Below are positions 26,301-36,603 of a DNA stretch of 64,000 bases, in pieces. Source of the DNA: Lonicera japonica. Lineage: Eukaryota; Streptophyta; Magnoliopsida; Dipsacales; Caprifoliaceae. A model generated the notes under the pieces. The model worked only from the letters and a program-made list of their open reading frames with translations, was not told the DNA's origin and ran no database searches. The stretch covers positions 73,634,851-73,698,850 of the forward strand of contig CM038471.1 of assembly GCA_021464415.1 (NCBI GenBank). Direction: 5' to 3'. A program made the translations under genes and the position numbers. The first letter of the stretch is position 1. Each line of letters begins with the position of its first letter.

Positions 26301-29300
26301 GTGATGGCTAATACTTTGTTACTTGTAAAATAAATAGTTATTCTATCAGATACATACAAAGAAAAGAAATTGATTGACCACGGTAAAGTTCAAGTGTTCA
26401 ACACCTTGGTCTACATCATGTATAACAAGAAATTGAAAGATAGGCATTTAAAGAGAAAGGCACTTAAAGAAGAACAAGACCCGTTGGTTATTGATCAAAT
26501 ACCATCGGATGATGAGTATGTTGCCGACAACTGTGGTAATGATTTTCAAGAATATGCAATATTCGTAGATAGTGAAGTTAATGATGAGGACGAGGAAGTT
26601 ACTAAAGGAGTGGAAGTACACAACAAGAACAAAGAGGAAAAAGAAAGAATGGGGAATCACAATTGGATAATAGGAATAAAGGTTTATTCTCTCATCTTTT
26701 GGATTAAATAATATAAATATATAATTTACTTACTAGAAAAACTATATACTAATTTATAAACTTGTTCGTTTTATTATGCATAAAGGGAAGAGATTGCAAT
26801 TGGTGGATGAAGAAGGTGAATGGGAAGATCTCGAGTCGAAAGAGGGGGAGGATGATGCGGCAATTAGATATGACGACGACTTTATGGATGATCCTTTGAG
26901 TGGTGGCGAAGATGAAAATGAAGAATTTGATGAATTTTTCAAACCATTGGACACGAATGATTTCGTATTTAAATTTGATTAGGGAAACTTGGTTGTGCTA
27001 CTTATTTTGTACTTGTCATAACTTTTGGTTTGAAGATAGTTGTTTTGTGTTGTTTTGTAGGTGTTTAATGATAAATCATAGGATGACTTTGAAGTTTTTA
27101 TTCTAATTTTTGTTGAACTTTTAGTATTATTAATTATCATTGTTGAACTTTGTGTTGGTTTATTATTTTATAATTTTTTATATTTTTTCTTTCCTAAAAA
27201 ATTGAGGCGTACGCCTCCTCGCCTTATTCAAGAAAAACGCCTCGAATACGCCTCTCGAATTTTAAAACATTGTTCTCAAGTACATGATCTATGAAATCCC
27301 AATCAACATGATTGTAAGCTTTTTCAAATTCGATTTTTGAAAATGACACCCTCTTTTTTCTTAGCTCTGCATTCCTCAACACTTTCATTAGCAATAAGCA
27401 CAAGATTCACAAAAGCTACTTGTGACAATCCTATTGGTTCTATCAAGGCCTCCCTTAGTCTTAAGGATAGCACCGTAGCCAAAATCTTATACAAGCTAGT
27501 GATAAGGCTAATTGGTCTATAAACTTTCAATTTCAATGAAGACAACTTTTAGGAATTAAGAAATGTAAGTTGAATTAATGCAAGTATTTACAACCCCATT
27601 CTCAAAAAAATTCATTAAAAACCTTTAAGAGATAATCTTTTATGACATTCCACCCCTTTTTAAGCGCTTCTAAAGTGAATCTGTCCAGGCCCAGAGCCTT
27701 ATCCCCTTTAAAATTATCAAGTGCGGCTTTAATTTCATTTTCTTCAAATGATCTCCCAAGCCTCATCCTGCTCTCTGTGCTAATTGGAGCCCAATCCAAC
27801 ACTACACTCCTCTCGTTTTGAATAAAGCTTTTGAAAATAACTAATTATTTCACTCACAATCTCCTATTCCCTCTCACCAATTGATCCATCCTCATTTTCC
27901 AATTTGATAATCAATTTGTTAACGTTTTTGCAACTAACAATTCTATGAAAAAGCCTTGAATTGCAATTCCCTTCCCTCACTCCTTTAACTTAGCATTTTG
28001 ATTCCAAAAATTTCTTCCTTAAGGATAAGATCCTCAAATCACATATCTTGCCTCTCGCTTCCTTCCTAAGTGATCCTATAGACTCTTCTCCATCTAATGT
28101 CCTGATTTTCTCCAATATATGCCCTTTCGCCACCCTTACATCCCTAAAAACTTGTGTATTGCATGTCTTGACTTTATGCTTCCCTCTCTAATTTTTCATG
28201 AATTTAAACCCCTCCCAACCTTGCACTTCACTTTCTTCCCACCACTTTTTGAAATTACCCACAAACTCCTTAAGTGCAACCACATGTTTTCAAATCTAAA
28301 TGGTGATGTTCCCCATTTGGATGGATTTGTGTCCAACATGATGGGGAAGTTGACAAATAATATTCTTATCAAATCCTCCTATCTCACTATAGGAATTAAG
28401 TCCTCCCAAACTGATACTTCGGTGTTTCATTCAATGCATCCCAAATGCTTAAAGTTGGTTGGTTTTTCTTATACTTCATATCAAAATGACTAGTTGGTCC
28501 AAAATTTGATTCACAAGGATTAGAGAGAGGTTTGTTGTATCTTTGTTCAGGTTCTTTTCATTTTTTAGGGATTTCCAATCACTATTTGGGTATTGTTTAT
28601 GTTCAATATTGTCCTCTTCCAAGTACGGGTCTACAAAGTTTCATTGAAAATTTTATTGAATATGTCGCAAACAAACCCACACTTCTAAGCTCAAAGCCTC
28701 GAACCCACAAATGTTATTTTAATATTGGAAAAAAATATCCGATCCCTAGATAGTTCAATCTATATTATAAAGGAAGGTTTCTTGAACACACCAAATCCTA
28801 GAAGTCCTCCGATCCAAAGGTAGCTCATGGTATATAATTACTTTAGGCCTCTAGATTGAGTTTTTATAAACAAGAAAACATATATTCAACTGTGAAAACA
28901 CTCGTGCACTAAATATATATACACAATACACTTTCAATTGACTCACTTACCCAAACAATCATCCAAACATCAAATCAAAACAAAAAAATAATCAATAAAA
29001 TATTTTTCACAATTCTCTCTCCCACTCCTTTTTCTATCCTTATATTTAAATAAAACTAATATATTTAGTTGCTAGCTGTACATACAAATAATTTGTTGTA
29101 AGCATAGATAGTTTCATAGGCACGTGCACGTCATTTCTCGTTTGTAAAATAGCTAGTGCCTTAGACAAGAGTAGTTGACTATAAACGTCAACAATGCCAT
29201 AAGCATGATAATCAACTATAAACATGGACAATGTCCAAATCAGTTGTAATGAGAACGCTGCAGCACAGGTTATACATAGAAAGTTATACGTGAAAGTAGG

Positions 29301-29562
29301 GTTTCCTTTCTTTACTGAATCTAAACAAATGCCTCAATAGATGGCCTTTTACATTCAACGAAGAAAAGAAAAGAAACCCTAGATTCAAATTGAAAATCAA
29401 TTTTGAGGGAAAGAGATTTTACTGATTTCGAGGAAGAGGATGAGGTACTGGATCATCCTTTGGAACATCTAATTTTTCATTTTGGACTTCCATACTCTCT
29501 TTAACTTCTGCTCTGATTTCCTCTTCATCTTCATCTGAAGAAGCATAGTCCACCAGCGACAT
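11329..29562 (-). CDS. Conserved-looking plant protein of unknown function, 174 aa, three exons with a 16-kb intron
   Basis: Minus-strand exons are 29423-29562 (start codon at 29562-29560), 12907-13215 and 11329-11404 (stop at 11331-11329). Exon lengths of 140, 309 and 76 give 525 bases, and both junctions keep the frame (CA|G for Gln, AG|G for Arg) at GT-AG sites. Exon 1 begins MSLVDYASSDEDEEE, an acidic start typical of nuclear proteins. Exon 2 is Ser/Pro/Asn-rich with SSRVAAAMAENAASRKRE and ends GGLLRPPQLSGR. Exon 3 reads SNVVTEDISKLFVRR followed by a short tail. No domain, signal peptide or membrane segment is evident. The join across 16.2 kb rests on exact phase match, consensus splice sites and a sensible composition on both sides. 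Intron 1 is filled by nested transposons (13.5-28.5 kb). Intron 2 (11405-12906) includes a stretch near 11810-12270 with aattcc-rich inverted ends. Function is unknown. Confidence 0.75.
13541..15593 (-). mobile_element. 5'-truncated L1-type LINE (copy B)
   Basis: Read on the minus strand, this is the 3' half of a LINE ORF2. It runs from the reverse transcriptase region after QGD, through LSHLQFANDMIIFLS (the active-site box, here FAND), SYLGLPLG and GGLGIGNLIKRNEALPGKWLWR, to the zinc-finger-like C-terminal region (GIPPKVRVLAWLAALRKVNTADL). It ends in a tail next to the T-run 13541-13547, which is poly-A on the minus strand. Frameshifts and stops are frequent. It abuts copy A abruptly at about 15594, where copy A's own C-terminus stops, which fits a 5'-truncated insertion into copy A's 3' end. 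It carries a 14-base C-run at 15111-15124. Confidence 0.78.
15594..17630 (-). mobile_element. LINE copy A, 3' part (RT to zinc-finger C-terminus)
   Basis: The minus-strand frames read, in order: reverse transcriptase palm (GIRQGDPLSPFVFVLMADVL, 17032-17616; active-site box degraded to QFPND), thumb and connection (GKWLWKLPF), then the C-terminal zf-RVT-like region (GCVLCENGTESINHLLFDCPF, 15782-15973) and a hydrophobic tail with LIWKEMNCRIF near 15650-15720. Several stops and frameshifts show it is dead. The 5' part continues at 27281-28500 on the far side of the hAT insertion. Confidence 0.82.
18436..19459 (+). pseudogene. hAT transposase pseudogene, 5' part (BED finger and DUF659-like region)
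   Basis: From the ATG at 18436 the frame encodes a BED-type zinc finger (CNFCLKVISGGVSRMKMHL), an acidic linker and a DUF659-like core (DVGWFFIENDIPFNVASSPSF). A frameshift near 19125-19137 moves the continuation LSDGWKDIRGRNLINF into another frame. Further shifts occur near 19340 (after NYKLVG) and near 19405. The reading reaches SKANK at 19459, where a donor (gtaatc) starts an intron; the MULE at 19486 lies in that intron. The protein resumes at about 25405. It is dead as written. Confidence 0.85.
19931..23728 (+). mobile_element. Intact Ac-like hAT element, 3.8 kb
   Basis: A perfect 8-bp target duplication, gttgctaa, flanks the element (19923-19930 and 23729-23736). The ends are taggggtggcaa and the inverse of taggaatggcaa, matching at 10 of 12 bases. 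Both subterminal regions (about 19945-20110 and 23555-23720) are packed with cgggttcgggt / aacccgacccg motifs, the kind of repeats bound by Ac-type transposases. It contains one complete transposase gene. Intact ends, a perfect duplication and an open gene point to a young, possibly still active copy. Confidence 0.93.
20895..23127 (+). CDS. Ac-like hAT transposase, 687 aa, apparently intact
   Basis: Exons 20895-21598, 21688-22988 and 23069-23127 join in frame across GT-AG introns (GTAAGT at 21599, GTACAT at 22989). They total 2064 bases, including the stop at 23125-23127. A BED-type zinc finger has C71, C74, H92 and C96. The predicted DDE triad is D205 (TTDMWSS), D271 (TVDN) and E631 (ASESAFS), assigned by analogy with characterised hAT transposases. 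RCAAHILNLV and CKTRWNSTYLML are typical of the family. The C-terminal dimerisation region (about 580-665) contains WWKANGVRYPTLQLIARDIL. The ATG was chosen because it is the first Met before the conserved part; a 5' UTR intron is possible. It should cut and paste its own element and related copies with similar ends. No stop or frameshift was seen. Confidence 0.93.
23729..23954 (+). pseudogene. MULE-borne gene fragment interrupted by the Ac-like hAT
   Basis: If the Ac-like element (19931-23728) and one copy of its duplication are removed, a frame runs without a stop from about 19855 through the insertion point to the stop ending at 23954. It encodes a hydrophobic segment (RIWVVLLSLGLLAITVSLLL) followed by a mixed segment (KKEIRHLKVASDAILRLTG) and a second hydrophobic segment. 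This looks like part of a small membrane protein. I do not recognise the family. A likely start, MASYA (at about 19838), is out of frame, so the fragment was probably already broken. Inference: host sequence captured by the MULE. Confidence 0.5.
25405..26982 (+). pseudogene. hAT transposase pseudogene, 3' part
   Basis: Three or four frame-shifted segments continue the Tag1-like transposase: ELLRPAAIRFAAAYLTLQSM (25409-25600), KTTKPLVGVLRMTDSEKMPG (25620-25808), a segment with FSNHIEVNVGLYACLEKLIP (25815-26054), an hAT-dimerisation remnant with SGCERNRNTFNQ near 26220-26250, then VYIMYNKKLKDRHLKRKAL (26370-26711). The last exon is acidic and ends LDTNDFVFKFD at 26982. Stops at 25598 and 25806 break the frame. 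The intron gaps at 26055-26100 and 26255-26340 are still recognisable. Confidence 0.8.
27281..28500 (-). mobile_element. LINE copy A, 5' part, separated by the hAT insertion
   Basis: The minus strand encodes the end of the endonuclease-linker region (about 28119-28500, e.g. SKWGTSPFRFENMW), a middle region (27830-28110), the start of the reverse transcriptase (RLGRSFEENEIKAALDNFKG, 27602-27802) and YRPISLITSLYKILATVLS (27324-27545). It runs into DWDFIDHVLE just before the insertion at 27280. The next part of the same domain resumes at 17630, so the two blocks are one LINE split by the Tag1-like element. The LINE is truncated beyond about 28500. Confidence 0.8.
28501..29422. other. Intron sequence between LINE copy A and exon 1, with a possible Helitron 5' end
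   Basis: No gene is recognised. At 28759 the sequence atctatattataaaggaagg resembles plant Helitron 5' ends (TC after an A, followed by an AT-rich start). A Helitron-like 3' end lies at 32653. If they belong together, the element would enclose exon 1 of the 174-residue gene; alternatively they are unrelated ends. Confidence 0.35.
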
Positions 29563-29704
29563 TTCTCACTCTCTCTCTATATACTAATATACCACTGAGC
29601 AACGGGGACTGAACGAAAGCCGCAACTGCTGCAATTCCACAAACAATAAGTTAGCACAAACTTGTATGTAAGCAACTGACAAACAAGAAAAACTATTATA
29701 AAAA

Positions 29705-29893
29705 GGGCTTTTTTGAGTTTGCCTCTTATTTATATTATAATGCATAATTAGGGATACGCTATTTCAATAATCGTTTGCTTAACCCCTAACTTCTAACTCC
29801 ATCAAAATTTGGATGGAGTTAAGTGAATCAATTATTGAAATAGGGGTATCTCTAATTATGCATTATAAATAAGGGGCAAACTCAAAAAAACCC
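29705..29893. mobile_element. Palindromic MITE with perfect 9-bp duplication
   Basis: The element is 189 bp long, and the two halves pair over arms of about 75 bases (tgcataattag and its inverse on each side). The flanks are ttataaaaa on both sides (29696-29704 and 29894-29902). Ends are gggcttttttgag and ctcaaaaaaaccc. The 9-bp duplication points to MULE-type mobilisation. It lies upstream of exon 1 of the minus-strand gene. Confidence 0.85.
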
Positions 29894-30203
29894 TTATAAA
29901 AAAGTTGATAATAAGCAAAATGTAAGATTAGTAACCTAAATAAATATCACCCCTATGCATAGTCTTCTCGGGAAGGGTCTATATAAATCAAAAGATAGGC
30001 TATCAAGCAACAAAAAAATATCGAACAATGATTTTTAAATGAGAGTTCGTATACTAGGATCCCCAATCAGATAAAGCTCTAAAACCACCCAAAAGATCAT
30101 AAACGGAACTGCAAACCCTTCTCAAAACCAAAATATAATTTGAAAGAGCTTACACGTAAGCTCCCACCAAGTTGATATTTACAATCTTGGGCAAAATATC
30201 GAC

Positions 30204-30422
30204 ACTAAGGTGTTGTTTGATAACAGCACTTAGATTTAAGTGGTTTTAAAGTTGTTTTTTAAGAAAAAAAAATTCAGAACTAAACAAACAATATTCTCAG
30301 TTTCAGTTTTCAGTTTTTTCATCAAAAGCCACCTAAAAGTCGAGACTGAAGCATAAATATAGAACAATTAGAACAAACAATATTTTCAGTTTCAGTTTTC
30401 AGTTTTTCATCAAACGCCACCT
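30204..30422. mobile_element. Possible MITE with ends aggtg-tgtttgat
   Basis: The left end is aggtgttgtttgataaca and the right end is the inverse of aggtggcgtttgatgaaa. It overlaps the tandem duplication that follows, so its true right end is uncertain. Confidence 0.45.
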
Positions 30423-30460
30423 AAAAGTCAAGACTAAAGCATAAATATAGAACAATTAGA
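30283..30460. repeat. Two-copy tandem repeat, unit ~89 bp
   Basis: The unit runs from aacaaacaatatt through gccacctaaaagtc to aaatatagaacaattag. Copy 1 is 30283-30371 and copy 2 is 30372-30460, with a few substitutions and a one-base gap. It probably arose by duplication of one end of the adjacent MITE. Confidence 0.85.
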
Positions 30461-31101
30461 ACATTGTGTCAAGAGAAAGAAAAGAAAATAAGCTACGATA
30501 AGAAAATTTATTTTATTGTACAAAAGGGCAAATTGTGACTACACATGATAGTCATAAACCATAGATAAGAGTTTTAATCTTGCATTTTAAGAAGGAAAAA
30601 CAGCACGTATGTATAACTGAGCATCTACAATGTTGTATTATACAGTAAAGTATAATAGGGTAAAATTGTATTTTTTTTACTTGACCTTCTATGCAATGGG
30701 TAGGATAAAAATAAGCTAGACCGCATTTTAAAATTAGTTTTCTTTTTCTAACTTCTTTTTTTCTCAATCTTTAGCCATCCCACCTTGCAAAACTCAGCAC
30801 ATATAGGAAAAACAACAAAAGGAGACTGCCGGCTTCATTTTAAAATGAGGTTACAGGTCCAGCAAATAGGGGTTTTAGAATTCCTTATGATTGTGAACTT
30901 ACTTGAATGGAAATTTATACAGTGCTACTCCTTCGGAATGTGAGTTATCTTACCTATAGTATCGAAAAGTATTATCCCTAAAGTAAAGGGATAAACTTAT
31001 CCTATCTATCATACCTATTGTGGGAATTAGTACATTATTAGACATTCCTAATGTAGTATGATCCGTATATAATTCTAATCAACTATCAAAATAAAATGAG
31101 G

Positions 31102-31355
31102 GGGTGCTTGATTTTGCCTCTGAATGCTTACATTACTAAGAGGTTTATCAACAATTTTTTTTTTTAATTTGATCAGGCATTCAACATTAAGAGATAACAA
31201 CCTTGCTGAATGCTTAATGTTGAATTTAAACAATAGATCAAACAAACACTTAATACTCAGTGGCTTATTAAAAAAAGGAAGCATCTTCAGAGCTTGGATT
31301 CAACATTCAATATTCAGTATTCAGCATTCAAAGTTATAAAAAAACAAACGCACCC
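31102..31355. mobile_element. MITE with gggtgc ends
   Basis: The left end gggtgcttgattttgcc and the right end (inverse: gggtgcgtttgtttttt) are imperfect inverted repeats. Internal gaatgct motifs recur in both orientations. The GGGTGCGTTTG type of end is common in plant hAT-related MITEs. No coding sequence. Confidence 0.5.
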
Positions 31356-31604
31356 TTATTGAAGTAGTATTAGAGAAGATTAGAAGACTACATAATCATG
31401 TTGACATGGCAAACAGAAGCAAGAAATTAGTGTTTAACACTTAAAAAAAATCCAAATGGGATAATAGAACAAGGAGAGAAGCAGAAACTAGGTTTACGAA
31501 AAAGGGTATAAGAGCAAACAAGGGCTTTTACCGTGGCTAAATAAAATAACAAACACAAATAAAAAAGAAAAATTCGAATAATAATAAGGTAAAAAGGTGA
31601 GTAA

Positions 31605-31710
31605 ACCCGGCTATGGCAGAGGTGCAGCGATGGTCGCGCGGAGGAGAGGACGGCGGCGCGCGTGGTGATAGAGCGGAAGTGAATGGCACGGACGGACAAG
31701 ATTTTTAGGG
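31605..31710 (-). promoter_or_regulatory. CpG-rich block, candidate first UTR exon and promoter of the 174-aa gene
   Basis: This is the most CpG-rich stretch for kilobases around, with cgcgcg and ggcggcgcgcg. On the minus strand it is preceded by agccctaaaaatc, like the telo-box motif of many plant housekeeping promoters. A second candidate UTR exon lies just upstream of the start codon (acceptor attgcag near 29637). Inference only: transcription would start near 31.7 kb and a UTR intron would span the MITEs. Confidence 0.35.
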
Positions 31711-32620
31711 CTTCTTTTTTAGCAAATTACACTAGCAGGCCTCTACCTAGGACGCATAGTTCGATCAAGTCCCTGAACTCAATTTTGCCTCAATTGCATA
31801 ATAGCAAAATGGAGAAAGTTTGTTTATAACATTAATTTTAATATTATGTTAATTATTTATGGTTATATATTTTTCATAATTTTATATATATTATACATGC
31901 AACTTTTATATATATTGTTCTTTCAATGTTTATTATGGCATTAAAAGTTTATGTCACTCTCTCCATATTCTTAGCAATACTAGATTATGTCATTTCTTCA
32001 TCTTCATTTTTTTCACCTATTTATAAGTTTTCTTCTTTGTTAAGGTTAATACAAATTTAATTGATTGGATTGTTCTCACTTGTTTTTGTGTGTATTTGTA
32101 CATATTTTCATACACATATATTTCATTATTTAACAAAAGCAAAATATTGTGGAATAGGTGTTATTAGTTGCTTAATTTTTTATTTTTATTTTTTCAATTT
32201 GTACAAATATCTTTTACACAAGTAAAGTGGTGGTTTTAACTTTGTACTATTAGAAGGTGTTGATAACTAGTATGAATGATTGAAGATGTTAGTTTTAAAA
32301 ATGTTTTGAAGTGAATAAATTTATAGGTTGAATTATGAAAATACCGGCAAGAATAATGTCACATTTTTTAATTTTAGTATATATTTTTTGTAGAATTCTA
32401 TTTTTTTTTTAATCTTATATTTTGATTTGTACTTTTACCACATTTAAAACATTGCCCACATTTATTTTATGACAATAATTTTTAAAAGGCAATGATGAAA
32501 CTTTACGTACTACGATCATGCAAAAAATCTATTTAATTAAACAACCTAGCATCATATCAATGTCATCCTATCATATAATATTTTAAATTATATACATATA
32601 TATAATAGTTTACAATATAT

Positions 32621-32653
32621 TCACGCCCACGCATAGTGTGGGTTGAAAACTAG
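32621..32653 (+). mobile_element. Helitron-like 3' terminus
   Basis: A short hairpin (cccac at 32626-32630 pairing with gtggg at 32638-32642) is followed 8 bases later by CTAG and then a host T. This is the layout of plant Helitron 3' ends. The matching 5' end is uncertain (28759 is a candidate). Confidence 0.6.
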
Positions 32654-32654
32654 T

Positions 32655-35600
32655 ATTATAAAATTATCTCTTTACTTTTGGTATTGCCATATTATAATGT
32701 TGCATTAATATTATTAATTTTCCACCCTCTCAATTTTTATATGACACAAATGAGTGCAACTGTAGACAATGTAGCACTAACTCTCCTATCCTTCTTTTCC
32801 ATGGCTTGAACACTGAGTTTATCCTTATATTGCATGTGGTAAAAAAAAAAAATTAAGTATTTCATTTTATAATTTTACCGCATTTTTATTTGAATCAGTC
32901 GAACTGTATAGTTTACCATGTTAAATGCACAATATAGTTATGTTAAGAAAATTGGTAAATTATTGTTCTATCCAGCACATTTCAAACACCGAATTACCTT
33001 TTAATATCCTATTCAATTTGGACTCTTTTAAAAATATAAAAGTCATTTAACTGATTATTTTTTCATCATTTCTAACCTTCTTATCCAACAATTCAAATGC
33101 AACTTTATAATTTAATTCGTTGAATCCCCGACAACATTCACGTAAATAAGAATTTAAGGCTAGGTTTCAGAAATGTGGGATATAATTTATGTTCATATAT
33201 TTCATGTTTTTTACAATTTTAAATTTCATTTTTTTTTAATTTATTATTTTATCATTATCAATCGACCAAAGAGAATAGGGATTCTTTTTCTCCTCTAGCC
33301 GAACCTCAGATACTTGTAATAGTTGCTTTTTCATTTTTGTTGATGAATGAATAACTTGTATACAAGTTTGCTTTAACATATTATTAACATACTAGGAGTG
33401 ACCCGTGTAGATGGCACTACGGCATAATTCGTGTAGTTATTGACTATTCTTTGCAGTTGGCAATCAAGTAAACAACAAAACATAAACAAAAAAGACAGAG
33501 TAAACCAGCAATGGTATAATAAAGCTTGAACAAAAAAAGAAAAAAAAAAAAAAGAAGTTAAGGAGGCAATCTAAAAATAGTCAACTTGTTTTTTAGAGCA
33601 TCATGAGTTCGAAACAACCCAAAGCGAAAACATAGAGTTGACAGAGATGCTTCATGGAATTTGTAGAAAGTATATGAAAGAAATTATTAATTTGAGATGA
33701 AGAGATACTGACCTATAACACTGTTAAAAAAAATTAAGAATATAATGCTTCATCAGTGCGTGTTAGGAGTCCCACAGAGGGGTGCTCAATGTGCATTGGG
33801 TGCCAGCGGCTTTTTCCTCCACTTTAATTAACAAGGAAGCTCGAAGCTAAAAGCTAATTTCCAAATTAGATGAAATTTTTAATTTTTTTAATTTGTTGTT
33901 TTTTGTTGTATTTTTGTAACAATTTAAATCTAAAAGTAACAAACATAATAATACAAATTGTAAACATAAGAATTATCACAAAATTAATGGGATTACTAGT
34001 GGCAATGGCAAGCGTCAACATCCATAGTAAGGTTAATAAAAATAAATTAATTCAAGTCTAATTGTTACCCCTTACCACAATAGTAAACTTGGGCTCTTGA
34101 ACTTGAACAAATGTCTTCACAAATTTGTTCGTCCTGTTAAAATGGCACTGTGTTCCAAAAAAGTTTGTTGAAAATCACTTAAAAACAAATTCCATTAGCA
34201 ATCTCTTTATTTTGTTGATTTTTTTTGTCCACTAAAAAACATATGGCATGGCATTACAAATTCTGGGTAGCTAAAAAGTTTAACCGATATATACATATAA
34301 AATTCCTTAGACCTTACAAAATAAAAATCTATAAGGAGTTATAGAACTGTTTAGCTGGCTCATGAATTTAAACTAACAAAATTTAATGACGTTTGTAGCA
34401 TAATTGTGGAAGAATTATATGCATTTGTGGTATGAAAAGAATGCATGAAAATGAACAAACACACTCACAGATAGAGCATTGATTATCCAAGCTTCTAGCA
34501 CATTTGAAATCACCGTCAAACCCAATTATTGATGTTTATAAGAGCAAAGCCTATACGTACTCGAGAGTATCAATATTGGAGACTTATACGATACATATAC
34601 ATATATCACCTTATTTGAACTTTCCACGCTTCTTAGGTCGCGCCACATAAATATCCCCTCCTGATTTCAGTGCAATTATTATCTTAAACTTTGAATCAAT
34701 TTTGTTACTAAAAGAACTCCATAAATGATGTGGATCTCTTTCCCTCTGTGTGCATATCATGTTTATACCAAGTTTACCACTTGTAGTTTACACAACAAAA
34801 CATGTAGAACCAATTCTAAAGGGTTTGTAATTTTTGGTAAGACGTGGACAAAAATATCACGAACAATAAGGACAATCCTATTCATTTTTTTTGCTGAATG
34901 GAATGCATGCGTCCATGTTTAGCTAAAGGAAGGCTTAAGTCCTAAAATAAGTTAATTGGTGTTATAGTACATTAATAAATTTTAACTTGCTAATGTGCGT
35001 GGAATAGTGCAATTATGTACACTCAAGTGTAGGCGGTCAAGTTATAATATAGACTTATGGAAGTCCGAGTGTCGAACCACATGGAGGGCGCAAAAATTTT
35101 GTATATCACGAGCTATTAATTAAAGGTTGATTGATTAAAGTTGTTTTGTGAAAGTTTAAAATAAACTTTAGAATTATGAGAGTGCTCTTGTATTTAAGGA
35201 AAACAAAGGCTTTGGGGGATTCTTTGTTGTTTTATAATAACCATGTTTTTATGAATTTAATCATGCTCATTCATTCACTTTAGTGTGATTTTCATTTGCT
35301 TATTAAGAAAAGGCCTAGACGTTGGCGGTAAGAGATTTCAAGGAAATACAACAAATTCAACTCCACTAGGCCACCAAATGAGGAAAGACAAACATCACAT
35401 TAAAAGAATAAATAAGTAATTAGAAAGTTCTCAAATATAAAAACGAAGTGTATTTGAGTGTTATATGTGACAAGGGAAGATAAAACCTTACTTTACACTT
35501 AAACACAAGATGTGACCATATTTGAAATAAACCTATCTAATTTTATATGGATAACATAGCCATCCATTTGCAATGGTGGTTGTTAAATAATATATGCTCA

Positions 35601-36290
35601 CTTGAGGTGCTTTGTTTATATATTAATGATCCATATAGTACTCCTTATACATGTCATGAAGAGTCTAAGTATCATTGATATATTAAACTTGTCCATAAGT
35701 TACCAAAGAATTTCATATACTTGGCATAAGGAAGCAAATGAACTTGAAATGGAGGTTTCATAATCTTTATAGTGTTTTAAGCCATCAAAGATTATGAAAC
35801 ATGTTCAATATTAGACAAGCATATTTATTTGACAACACTAGGCATGAAGCTTAAAAGAATTGGAATTTAAACCATGTTTATCCTTACAACAAACTCACCC
35901 CTAGCCTAAGGTAGAAGATTTACCCATCCATGGATGTTAAGAATATGTTAAAGAATAAATAATCTCAATGAAACACTTGTATAAATAGATATAAAATAAG
36001 TCTATTACAAATGTAGGAGAATGCAAGAAGAATAAGAAAGTTTCTTTCTTTTTCTATCTTAATTATCTCTTAATTACAAGAAAATTAATCTCTCCAATCT
36101 AAAGGTTCAAGGCCAAAACTAGAACAACTAAATGCTTGGTTCTTGATCTCTATTTATAAATGTATAAAGAAGGGTGGAAGACAAGTGGACAACTTGCACA
36201 AAAGATCTCTTGGCAAGTGGGTCCAAGTTGGCAACTTGGACAATTAACTTAAAAATATCTCCAAGTTTGCTTAATTGTGAAGAAATACAG
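32655..36290. other. Unassigned AT-rich repeat-like DNA
   Basis: No gene found. Near 33393 the sequence catactaggagtgacccgtg looks like an inverted Helitron 3' end, but the hairpin is poor. The rest is AT-rich with short shared motifs and no recognisable ends or coding frames. 34950-36170 may be internal sequence of a retroelement lacking coding capacity. Confidence 0.35.
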
Positions 36291-36532
36291 TAGCAAGATC
36301 GATCTTGATCCTTTATATTTCAAAGGATTTGGCTAGCAAAAAGATATCAGTGAACTTCAAGAGCCTAGCAAGATCGATCCTGTTTCTTTGAATAAGCAGG
36401 GATCTTAATTGGCAGAATTTTGGCAAATTGTTCAGGGAGCTAGCAAGATCGATCTTAGTCCTTGTTTCTCAAATCTGGAACATTGCTGCACTTCAGCCAA
36501 TGGGAAGTAAAAGAAGACCAAGATCGATCTTG
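36291..36532. repeat. Four spaced copies of agatcgatc
   Basis: agcaagatcgatc or a close variant occurs at about 36292, 36367, 36442 and 36518, roughly every 75 bases. Each copy is centred on the palindrome gatcgatc. The sequences between copies differ. Confidence 0.7.
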
Positions 36533-36603
36533 TAATAGTAAGTAACTTAGTTTGAACCTTGGTCCAGAACTCCGAAAGACGACTACTCATGAGAGGACAT
36601 AAC

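Larger units (their letters stand above)
17631..27272. mobile_element. Tag1-like hAT element hosting a MULE and an Ac-like hAT
   Basis: The ends are inverted: caatgttttaaaaaacgaga on the left and the inverse of caatgttttaaaattcgaga on the right. The tip CAATGTTTT resembles the Tag1 hAT family. The flanks ttcttaag (17623-17630) and ttctcaag (27273-27280) are an 8-bp target duplication with one mismatch, the length hAT transposases make. The subterminal regions are rich in cgag/gcctcg motifs. Without its passengers it would be about 3.8 kb. Its transposase gene is broken (see the two pseudogene entries). It sits inside the reverse transcriptase of LINE copy A. Confidence 0.88.

Noticed and set aside
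28532..28753. 73-codon plus-strand frame next to LINE copy A
   Set aside because: No recognisable domain and no splice or start context; likely a chance frame.
33385..33420. Inverted Helitron 3' end at catactagg
   Set aside because: CTAG is present but the hairpin pairs poorly and no partner 5' end was seen.
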